A stretch of 64,000 nucleotides of DNA, taken from NCBI GenBank assembly GCA_964405735.1, contig CAYOPD010000010.1:1-64000 (forward strand). Reading direction: 5' to 3'. A model generated the notes under the pieces. The model was not told the DNA's origin and did no database searches. It saw only the letters and a list, made by a program, of their open reading frames with translations. A program made the position numbers and the translations under genes. The DNA comes from JADJLQ01 sp964405735 (lineage in GTDB: Bacteria > Bacteroidota > Bacteroidia > Chitinophagales > Saprospiraceae). Below are positions 9,143-17,500 of this stretch, in pieces (position 1 is the first letter of the stretch; every line of letters starts with the position of its first letter).

Positions 9143-9978
9143 TCCTTCAGTTCAATGGTGTCCCCTTCACGGGCCAGTTTAATGGTGAAATCGTGAGGTT
9201 CTGCCGTATTTTTAGCCAGCATTTCCTCCAATTTGAGATCGGAGTGCATGGGGTCGTGATGGAAAAGGTATAAATGGTGGACCTTGCACAGTTCTGCAAA
9301 ACGAATCACCTGGTCAAATGTACTATGCCCCCATCCTGTTTTGGACAGATATTGTTCGGATTCATACTGTGCGTCATGGATCAGGATATCACAACCAGAA
9401 GCAAGTTCATATCCAGAGGTCCAGCATGGTGATTTAGGAAAGGATTGCACGCCAAGCGCGACTTCCTGGTCGGGTATGTAACAAATGCTGTGGGTCTCAT
9501 TATTGATCCGGAAACCAAGGGTAGGGCCTGGATGACAAACAAAGGCAGCGTTGATGGACAAAGTTCCTATCCGAAGGCTTCTCCGGGGCAGTGCATGAAA
9601 TTGAAGTTCGGCCTTAAAATCCCTGATGCGCACCGGAAACAGCGGGGGGGAGAGGTATTTGCTCAGTATTTTAATGAGTTCCTCGGAGTTGGAAGCAGGC
9701 CCGTAAATATTTACCCGGCACTCGCTGTTGAAAAAAGGGCTGAAAAATCCCAATCCCTGAATGTGATCAAAATGCATATGGGTGATCAGGATATGGAATT
9801 CGCGGATGGACTTTACATAGTCGCTGTCAGACAGAGGTTTGATGCCCGATCCGGCGTCCAGAATGATTAAGACGCCTTCGTTTTCTATGGAAACGCAGCT
9901 GGTGTTGCCGCCATATTGCTGGGTATCATTGTTGTAAGTGGGTATGGAGCCGCGGGTACCCCAGAATTTAAGCGTCAT
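9139..9978 (-). CDS. Metallo-beta-lactamase-fold hydrolase
   Basis: 279 residues. It starts TLKFWGTRGSIPT and has the metal-binding HxHxDH motif THMHFDH (His67, His69, Asp71, His72), a later His in FVCHPGPTLGF, a bridging Asp in LIHDAQY and a C-terminal His in YLFHHDP. The GTRGS opening and overall order resemble the RNase Z/PhnP/PqsE-like branch of MBL proteins, which includes phosphodiesterases; the substrate cannot be told from sequence. The start codon overlaps the stop codon of the upstream PAS gene (ATGA), so the pair is translationally coupled. Confidence 0.85.
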   Translation of the reverse strand: MTLKFWGTRGSIPTYNNDTQQYGGNTSCVSIENEGVLIILDAGSGIKPLSDSDYVKSIREFHILITHMHFDHIQGLGFFSPFFNSECRVNIYGPASNSEELIKILSKYLSPPLFPVRIRDFKAELQFHALPRRSLRIGTLSINAAFVCHPGPTLGFRINNETHSICYIPDQEVALGVQSFPKSPCWTSGYELASGCDILIHDAQYESEQYLSKTGWGHSTFDQVIRFAELCKVHHLYLFHHDPMHSDLKLEEMLAKNTAEPHDFTIKLAREGDTIELKD

Positions 9979-10370
9979 GAACGGTCAATGAGGTTGAAAA
10001 AAATAAGAGCACCCAATTCCCTCTGGGCAAGGCCGACGAGCGGCACACACACGATCATCAGTTTTTGATTGATTTCTTCAAAGTTTCTCATTGAATATTC
10101 GCCCTGGATCAGGTAACGTACGCTCAAAACTTTAAAAAAAGGGATTTCATGCAAATCCATGCTATCTGAAAAACCTTCATTGTTGAAAAACCGTCCGTTC
10201 CAGTCCCTCAGGTCAATCTCCCCGTTTTCATCAAATTGTTTGCCCAGGATGAACCCGGCGGCTTCATTGAAATATACCATTTTGCCATCGTGGTCGATCA
10301 GGGCCATCGGGACGGCCAGGTATTCTGAAAGTTGGCGGGATAATATAAGTTCAATCTCCTGGGAAGCCAT
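9975..10370 (-). CDS. Stand-alone PAS-domain protein
   Basis: 131 residues, almost all one PAS-type sensory domain: LAVPMALIDHDGKMVYFNEAAGFILG, then a DLRDWNGRFF region and a C-terminal LMIVCVPLVGLAQRELGALIFF beta-hairpin. There is no kinase, GGDEF or DNA-binding module attached. Translational coupling to the MBL-fold hydrolase suggests the PAS protein senses a signal for, or binds, that enzyme; this is inference. Confidence 0.75.
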   Translation of the reverse strand: MASQEIELILSRQLSEYLAVPMALIDHDGKMVYFNEAAGFILGKQFDENGEIDLRDWNGRFFNNEGFSDSMDLHEIPFFKVLSVRYLIQGEYSMRNFEEINQKLMIVCVPLVGLAQRELGALIFFNLIDRS

Positions 10371-10439
10371 TCAACATGCAATTTGGTGTCACCAATTTAA
10401 TGAAAAAACCGATAGAGCTGCAAGATTGAAGCCGGCATG

Positions 10440-11039
10440 TTATACCAGGCTGGATAACGATTTCAGAATGATGTTTACACTTTCGGTATCTCGGCCCGGG
10501 CTCAGCGTTTTGAATTTCTGAAAGCATTCTTTGGCAGATTTCAGTTCTTCCTGTTCAAGAAAAGCGAGGCCCAGGTTAAAATAGACATCGGCAAAGTCTG
10601 GGTCAATCCGGGTGACCACTTTGTAATGAAGCACGGCCAGTGAGATATTGCCGGCTACAAAATATACGTTGGCCAGGTTAAAATGGGATTCGCAATGGCG
10701 GGGTTCTTCGACCAGGGCCCTGCTAAAATAGTCAATGGCCAGGGCCATCTTTTGGCCGTGGGCAGCGATCACTCCGAGATTACAATAGGAATGGGCGACG
10801 TGCTCTTTTTTCTCAATGGATTTCAGGTAATACTGTTCGGCAGAAGGGTCGTTGCGCAGGTCCAGCTTAAGCGCGAGCTCGAAAGTGTTGTCCGCCAACG
10901 GGAGTTGAAGGGGCTGAGCATTGGCCTGGGCGAAAAGGTCCAACTGGCCTTGTTGCCCTTGATTACCCGCGTTGTCATCGGCCCGCTTAAAATCAATGGG
11001 TTGGAATCGTTTGGCCTGGTAGGGGATCACTTTCGCCAT
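10440..11039 (-). CDS. TPR-repeat protein
   Basis: 199 residues. After a ~50-residue N-terminal stretch rich in Gln/Asn/Ala come about four tetratricopeptide repeats, e.g. AHSYCNLGVIAAHGQKMALAI, CESHFNLANVYFVAGNISLA, ADVYFNLGLAFLEQEELKSA. No signal peptide, so probably cytoplasmic. It lies 69 nt upstream of the PAS gene on the same strand and 99 nt downstream of ku. Partner unknown. A near-match to the -7 promoter element (TATCTTTA, minus strand 11045-11052) stands just before the start. Confidence 0.8.
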   Translation of the reverse strand: MAKVIPYQAKRFQPIDFKRADDNAGNQGQQGQLDLFAQANAQPLQLPLADNTFELALKLDLRNDPSAEQYYLKSIEKKEHVAHSYCNLGVIAAHGQKMALAIDYFSRALVEEPRHCESHFNLANVYFVAGNISLAVLHYKVVTRIDPDFADVYFNLGLAFLEQEELKSAKECFQKFKTLSPGRDTESVNIILKSLSSLV

Positions 11040-11138
11040 ATGGGTAAAGATAGTTGATTTGGAAATGGCGGTGATTCGAATAATTCGAATTATTTGATAG
11101 GAGAAAAGCGGAAGGGGCGCTTGAAGTCCCGCGGGTGA

Positions 11139-11987
11139 TCAGGCTGATTTCTTTTTGCTTGCTTTAGCGGTTTGTTTTCCAGCCGTTCCGGTCGCCTTCA
11201 CCATGGGTTTGATTTCGGCCTTGGCCTGACTGATGCTTTCTTTGAGTGCGGTCATGATGTCGATGACCGGGGCTTCTTCCTCTTTGACCGAAACGATTTC
11301 TTTACCGGCAATTTTTGCCTGGATAATCTCCATAAGGGATTCGTAATAGCGGTCTTTCAATTCCAGTTGTGAAAACGATTTGGTCATGGTTTCCACCAGG
11401 ACATTGGCCAGTTTGAGCTGGGCCTCATCGATTTTGGTGTGGAGGTCGAGCTGGGGTATGTTTTCAACGCTCTTGAGTTCGTGCGGGTAACGCAGCATAT
11501 ACATCATCAGGCCCGGGCCGCTGGGTGAGATCAGCACCACTTCCTCTTTCTCCCTCAGCACCACGCGGCCGACAGCCAGGCGGTGGCTTTGATCAAGGCA
11601 GGTCTTGAGCAGCCCATAGGCCTTGGTGGCCACCTCTCCGTCAGGTCCGGCAAAATAGGGGGTGTCAAATAAAGCCGGATGAACCTCGTCTTTACTCACA
11701 AATGCCTCAATATCAATAATTTTTGTGCTTTTTAACCGGACTTTCTGAAGGTCTTCCGCTTCCATGATTACAAATTGGTCCGTGGCATATTCATACCCTT
11801 TGACAATTTCATCGCTTTTAACGGGTTCAAGGCAGGTTTTACATTTTTTATCATAACCGATGGGGCCCATGTCTTTTTTGTGCAATTGCCTAAAACTGAT
11901 GGACTGGCTGGTCTCAATGGCATTGTATAGCCGGATGGGAATCGTGACCAGCGAAAACCGGATATGGCCTTTCCAAATGGACCTCAT
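11139..11987 (-). CDS. ku: Bacterial Ku, NHEJ end-binding protein
   Basis: 282 residues from the ATG at 11987, giving the family's usual start MRSIWKGHIRFSLVTIPIRLY; a frame extension to 12026 is open but not Ku-like. Core motifs include KKCKTCLEPV (zinc-knuckle-like cysteines), EIVKGYEY, FDTPYFAGPDG and VLREKEEVVLISP. The C-terminus is a lysine/alanine-rich tail. Ku homodimers bind double-strand ends and recruit LigD. It lies 53 nt downstream of ligD on the same strand, so the two form an NHEJ operon. Confidence 0.96.
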   Translation of the reverse strand: MRSIWKGHIRFSLVTIPIRLYNAIETSQSISFRQLHKKDMGPIGYDKKCKTCLEPVKSDEIVKGYEYATDQFVIMEAEDLQKVRLKSTKIIDIEAFVSKDEVHPALFDTPYFAGPDGEVATKAYGLLKTCLDQSHRLAVGRVVLREKEEVVLISPSGPGLMMYMLRYPHELKSVENIPQLDLHTKIDEAQLKLANVLVETMTKSFSQLELKDRYYESLMEIIQAKIAGKEIVSVKEEEAPVIDIMTALKESISQAKAEIKPMVKATGTAGKQTAKASKKKSA

Positions 11988-12040
11988 GGTTATAAAGTTA
12001 AGTGGGTTAAACCGGTAGGCCTGCAAAAATTATTCCATCC

Positions 12041-14374
12041 TTATTCAAGGTCGGGCCTGAGCTGGACAAAAACCGGTTCACGAAGCGTCTGGTTGGCCGT
12101 CACGGAGGCAAATTGAATTTCACAGATATGCTCCGGTTTTACCCAGGTGGTGTTTTTTTCTTCCTCCATGGACAGGGTAACCGGTTTTTTTAAAACAATC
12201 GTCGGTTCCAGTATTTTTTTTCGGATCTCTTTCATCAGGGACTCATCGAAACCGGTACCGACCCGCCCGCGGTATACCCACGTGCCATCTTCATTCCGGG
12301 AAATGAGCTGCAGCGCGCCAAATAAGGGTTCCCGGTCTCCTTTTCCGGTGGTAAACCCCACGATATGACAATCCATGGTATTCCTGAATTTGATTTTGAT
12401 CCAGTCCGTACTGCGTTTTCCGGGTGTGTAAAGACTGTCCTTTTTTTTAGCCATGATGCCTTCCAGTGCGAGCTTCCCGGCGGCCTTCATCAATTGCCTT
12501 CCATCGGCAAAAACGTCACTGATCCGGTATGTGTTTTTTCTTTTCAAAATATCTTTGAGCCATTCCTGGCGACGGATCAGCGGCTCTTTGAGGAGCGGCC
12601 TGCCATCCAGGTACATGACGTCAAAAAGGTAACAATAGGCCGGTTTTTGTTTTCGAAGCACCTCGATGGCCATCTGACCGGCATGCATTCTTGAAATAAC
12701 ATCCTTAAACAAGGGCCTGCCCTGGCCGTCAAGGCAGACGATCTCTGCATCCAGTACGGCTACATTGGCATTGAGGTGGTCCCTGGCCTGTATGAGTTCG
12801 GGAAATTGGGCAGTGATCTCCCGGCCCGAGCGGGAAAATAGCTTAAGCCCGTCTTCCTGAATCATCAGGCCAACCCGTATTCCGTCCCATTTTATTTCAT
12901 ACTGAAACAGGTGTTCCCCTTGAGGCAGGTCCTTAGCGGAACCCGCCAACATGGGAGGGATATAGGTATTCCGGTCCCATTGTGCACGGTCCACCCGTTC
13001 CAGCAGCCATTCCTTCTCTTTCAGGTTGTGCATCCTGAACTCCCCTTCCAACTCGGGACTATACAAACGGAAATAAAATCCATCCTTTTTCTGTTTGGTA
13101 ATTTCAAATCGGCCCTTGGCAAAAATCCACATGGCCCCTCCGCCATATTCACCTTTGGGTATGATCCCTTCAAATGAAAGATATTGTACGGGATGGGGCT
13201 CGGTTTCCACGGCGAGCCGTTTGATTCCTGGCTGATCCGGCATACCGCGCGGGACCGCCCAGCACCGGAGTACCCCATCCAATTGCAACCTCAGGTCATA
13301 ATGCAGGCGGGAGGCGTGGTGCCTGTGAATTACAAAAGCATTAGGAGATGTGTATTCATCGGTTTCCTGTGCGGAAGGTTCGGGGCTTTTGGCGAAGTCC
13401 CTTTTTTTTTCGTAAGAAGCCAATTGGTCGGGGCTCTTGTGTTTTTTACCTTCCGGATTGATGGTTTTGGATGTTGACGGTGCCGGCCGGTAAGGATGGA
13501 GCTGTACCGCACGGCTATAAAACCCATCCCAGGCATCCCCATGCCGGGAGAGCTGTTCCATGGTATTATGGATGGTCCACTGCCTGGCGCTCTGCAGTTG
13601 GTCCAGGGCATTCCAGTCCACAGGCATCGAGACCGGTGCACCCGGTTTGCCCCTGAGGGAATAAGGCGCGACGATGGTCTGGGAGGCGTGGTTGCGCTGG
13701 ATATCGATGAATAGCTTGTCCATCCTTTGGTTCTTTCGGATGTTGAGTGTGCACAGGTCTGGGTGGAGAGCGGCAAATTCGCGGGTGAGGTTTTTGAGAA
13801 TTTCGATCACGGACTCATAAGGATGGCTGGGCTCAATGGGTACAAAGAGGTGGAGGCCCTTGTTCCCACTGGTCTTTACAAATGAGGGGTAGCCATACCT
13901 GGAGAGAAAATCCCGCAATGCAACGGCAATCCATTTCGTTTTATCCCACCAACCTTCTTCCGGGGGGTCAAGATCAAATACCAGGAGGTCCGGTTTTCCG
14001 TATTCCGGCTTCTTGCAGGTGGCCATATGCAATTCGAGGCCGGCAAGGTTTGCGATCCATACCAGGGTGGCTTCTTCTTCGGCCAGGAGGTAATTTTTTT
14101 TCTCCTTGCCCAATTCTATGCTGTCGATCCATTCGGGAGTCCAGTCCGGCCTGTTTTTCTGGTAAAAAGCTTCTCCTTCAATGCCTTCCGGATATCGGAT
14201 CAGGCTCAGGGGCCTGCCCCGGATGTATTTGAGCAGGGTAGGAGCGACCTGGAGATAATATTGTATGACCTCCGCTTTCAGGATGCCCTCCTGCTTGTAA
14301 ATGGCCTTTTCCAGGTTGCTGAGCTTTAGAATCCTTTTCCCAACCCGGGTATTGTGAATGGTGGATTTTGCCAT
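12041..14374 (-). CDS. ligD: Multifunctional ATP-dependent DNA ligase D
   Basis: 777 residues with three catalytic domains in the order polymerase, phosphoesterase, ligase. Residues ~15-300 are the archaeo-eukaryotic primase-like polymerase with catalytic Asp134 and Asp136 in LVFDLDPP and the GNKGLHLFVP motif. Residues ~340-460 are the 3'-phosphoesterase (HRHHASRLHYDLR, His350/His352/His358). Residues ~470-777 are the ATP-dependent ligase with adenylated Lys495 in EIKWDGIR. With Ku it repairs double-strand breaks by end joining. This domain order is that of mycobacterial LigD; the Pseudomonas enzyme has phosphoesterase-ligase-polymerase. Confidence 0.97.
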   Translation of the reverse strand: MAKSTIHNTRVGKRILKLSNLEKAIYKQEGILKAEVIQYYLQVAPTLLKYIRGRPLSLIRYPEGIEGEAFYQKNRPDWTPEWIDSIELGKEKKNYLLAEEEATLVWIANLAGLELHMATCKKPEYGKPDLLVFDLDPPEEGWWDKTKWIAVALRDFLSRYGYPSFVKTSGNKGLHLFVPIEPSHPYESVIEILKNLTREFAALHPDLCTLNIRKNQRMDKLFIDIQRNHASQTIVAPYSLRGKPGAPVSMPVDWNALDQLQSARQWTIHNTMEQLSRHGDAWDGFYSRAVQLHPYRPAPSTSKTINPEGKKHKSPDQLASYEKKRDFAKSPEPSAQETDEYTSPNAFVIHRHHASRLHYDLRLQLDGVLRCWAVPRGMPDQPGIKRLAVETEPHPVQYLSFEGIIPKGEYGGGAMWIFAKGRFEITKQKKDGFYFRLYSPELEGEFRMHNLKEKEWLLERVDRAQWDRNTYIPPMLAGSAKDLPQGEHLFQYEIKWDGIRVGLMIQEDGLKLFSRSGREITAQFPELIQARDHLNANVAVLDAEIVCLDGQGRPLFKDVISRMHAGQMAIEVLRKQKPAYCYLFDVMYLDGRPLLKEPLIRRQEWLKDILKRKNTYRISDVFADGRQLMKAAGKLALEGIMAKKKDSLYTPGKRSTDWIKIKFRNTMDCHIVGFTTGKGDREPLFGALQLISRNEDGTWVYRGRVGTGFDESLMKEIRKKILEPTIVLKKPVTLSMEEEKNTTWVKPEHICEIQFASVTANQTLREPVFVQLRPDLE

Positions 14375-14558
14375 AAGAAGGACAACAAATTAAAATATTT
14401 TATAATATGATATAATTCTTTGTATAATAAAGATATTCAATTGTTTACAATTTAATAATTGTTATCATATTATAAATATTTATAATTTATGGAACATTTC
14501 TTGCTGGTACGGAATCGGAAGGTATGTCAAATTTAAATAACCTATAATTCCATTCTAC
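14375..14558. promoter_or_regulatory. Very AT-rich divergent control region between ligD and the 1670-residue surface protein
   Basis: The 184 bp are far richer in A+T than the surrounding genes. They contain a perfect 18-nt palindrome at 14469-14486 (ATTATAAATATTTATAAT) and an inverted repeat at 14439-14452 (AATTGT, 2 nt, ACAATT), either of which could be an operator. Exact TAnnTTTG elements were not found on either strand; a degenerate TAATTTG lies on the minus strand at 14386-14392. Confidence 0.45.
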
Positions 14559-17500
14559 ATGTACGCTTTTATTCCGACAAGATTTAATTTGAAAAGGGAT
14601 ATAGTAAGGAAATTTTTCCTTCCTGCCAGGCTGCTGCTGATGGTACTGTTAATCCTCTCAGGCCAACTCCGGGCTCAGACAGGCTGCCCGCTGACCTGCA
14701 ACGATCAGATCAATATTTCCCTGGATGAGAACTGTCAACGGTTGCTTGTACCTGACGATGTACTTGAAAACCCGGACAGTTGTAAAAATGCGGTGGTTTC
14801 CCTTGCTTATCCTTATGGTACTCATACCTTTTCAAATCCCCTGGTAGACAGGACGCACCTGGGATATACGTTCATTTACCGGGTCACGGATACGGTAAAC
14901 AGGAATACCTGTTGGGGTTATATCCTTGTTGAGGATAAATTTCCTCCCCAGCCGGTTTGTAAAAGCATTGAAATCAGTTGTTTCCAGGTCGCCCGATTCA
15001 ACGATATCCTGGGTAAGATCCAGGACAATTGTTCACAGGAGGGCAAAGCGGTGATCAGCGCCCTGGACTGGGTGGAATACGGTTGTGATTCCCAGTTTCT
15101 TGGGCGGGTTTTCCGGACCATCCGCAGCTATGATCAGTGGGGAAATTCAACCTTGTGTAATGATACCCTTCGCATTCGCAAAGACAGTCTGCATCATGTC
15201 AAATGCCCAGACCACCTGGTACTCAACTGCCGGGTAAACTGTGAAAAACCGGGTGGCAGCCACGAACTGATCCAGTTTTCACCAGACCCCAGCCATCCTT
15301 ATTACCCGACACCCGAGCTCTTGCTTCAGTTACAGGAAAGGGATACGTTCAACAGCAATACAAGGACTTGCATTCCCAGTGATTCTATGGTGGTGCCCGG
15401 CATCCGCGACATCATTTTTATAGCCGTTCCGAAGAACACACCTTATCCGGCCAGTTCGGGCCTGAGCGGCCTGGCTTCCCGCGACACCTGCATAGCCGTT
15501 GACACCTGTGTAAACATGTGGACGACCGAAGGCAGCCAAAGGGGAGGGCTTTGCAAGGTCAGTCTGGGGTACAAAGACCATATCGTACCGGTGTGTGGCA
15601 GCGGATTTAAGATCAGGCGGGAATGGAAAATCGCTGACTGGTGTGCTCACCGGGATACCACTTGTGTACAATATATCAAAATTGAAGACCAGGAAGCACC
15701 GGTGGTCAAGTCGGGCAGGACCCGCTATTATGCCAGTGTAAATGCCCATGCCTGCACCGTACCAGTGGCGCTGGAGGCCTTTCAGGTGGAGGATTGTGAT
15801 CCGGTGGTCCAGAATTATTACCTCGAGTATACCGATGGTGACAAAGGCAAAAAGACAGTATTGAACGGCAGATTGCCCGCCAATCTTAACCTGACGGCAA
15901 GGGGGGGCATCAACGGTAAACGCTGTTATGAAATAAGGCTGTCTCTTTCAGACCCCTGCCTCAACAAAACCGAAAGGACCATTGATGTCTGTGTCTCTGA
16001 CCTCAATCCCCCGACCCCATTGTGCGATGAAAGCACCCAGGTCACTGTGGACCCGGCAAGTTGCTGGGCCAGGGTTTATGCCAGAGACCTGGACAACGGG
16101 AGCCGGGACAATTGCTGCAACCTGTTGCATTTTGCCGTGGCACCCATGAACCTGGTTGAAAAAACGCGAACACAGGCCATCTCAAAAATTGAAACGGTCT
16201 GCGGAAAGAATGAATACTGGAGCAAGAAAGCATTTTATGATGCTTATATTGAGAACTGGATCAATGTTTATGTTTTCAACGATTATGTTGATCTCAGTGA
16301 ATGCGGCAGTGTGCAATTGGTCCTCCGGGTATATGAAGCCTGCGGAATACCGTTGTATGATCCGCATACCTTTCCCTGTTCGCCTCACGACTGGTTTTGT
16401 TACAATACCAGTCATTTGTTCCGGGCGGAATTGAATTTCAACTGGTTTGACAAACACGATAAATGGTTTAAAAACAGCGCACCCAGGGATTGCGATTGGG
16501 CTCCTCCTGTTTTCTGTGGTGATTCGCTTAATTACTGGCTGTCTTACCTCAAAATCAAGGATCATGACAAAAAGGAGGGATTTCCCGGGTCCATTGAATT
16601 TGATGATTTCCGGTATTTCCGCAATATCTTTTATTTGAGTAAGAATTGCCTGGAACTTGACTTTACCCCGGATTATGGCGATAAAATCAAAGCGCTGACG
16701 GTTTTTGAACCGGGCAATACCTGTTCAAAAAACCTGTATCAGGATTGTATGGTCAGGGTGACGGTGGCCGACAAAACGCCCCCGGTATGTGAAAAACCAA
16801 AAGACATCACCGTTTATTGCGACGGCCAGTCCGGTGATCATACTTATGCTTATGCCAAATTCTGGAACTGCAGCGACGGAAAAGAAAAAGGCAAATGGCC
16901 TTATGCTATCGAATGCCGCAAAGAAGGGGACGGTGACCTTACCGATGCCACCGATCCCACCGGTAAACCATTTGGTTATTATGGAGGGCCAATCCTCATT
17001 AACAACCACGATGAACATGGTCCTTCCCCTGCGGATTGCGATGACCCCTACAACACCTGGAAACCGGTCTATTGCAAACAATGGTTATGCCTTGACAGCC
17101 TGGATACCGGCCGCAAAACCAATTACAAATCATTCTTTGCCAAGGCCATCCTCCGCAGCGGGGGAAAACCGCTGGAACCTTCCGGTGTAAATGCCTTCTA
17201 TATCTGGGACAACTGCAAGTTGGATTCCACGGTTAAAATCGAAGATACCGAGTATCTGGATAAATGCGGTGCTGGTTGGCTCAAAAGAACCTGGACCGTG
17301 ACTGACCAATGCGGCAATAAAACCATTTGCGATCAGAAAATAAACGCAGTCCACCGTTCGGACTTTGAAGTTGTATTTCCTCCCGATGTGGTGATCAACT
17401 GCATGGACACGGCGGGCCTGTCCCCCGGAGTGGATAAAATTACCGGTCAGGTGATGATTATGGATGACGAATGTGAACTCGTCGGAGTCAATTATGAAGA

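Noticed and set aside
10159..10521. Plus-strand frame across the PAS gene and its upstream spacer
   Set aside because: Mostly antisense to the PAS domain, with no domain features and no promoter element.
14375..14558. AT-rich region considered as a replication origin
   Set aside because: No DnaA-box-like sequences (TTATCCACA type) were seen and no dnaA, dnaN or gidA neighbours are present.
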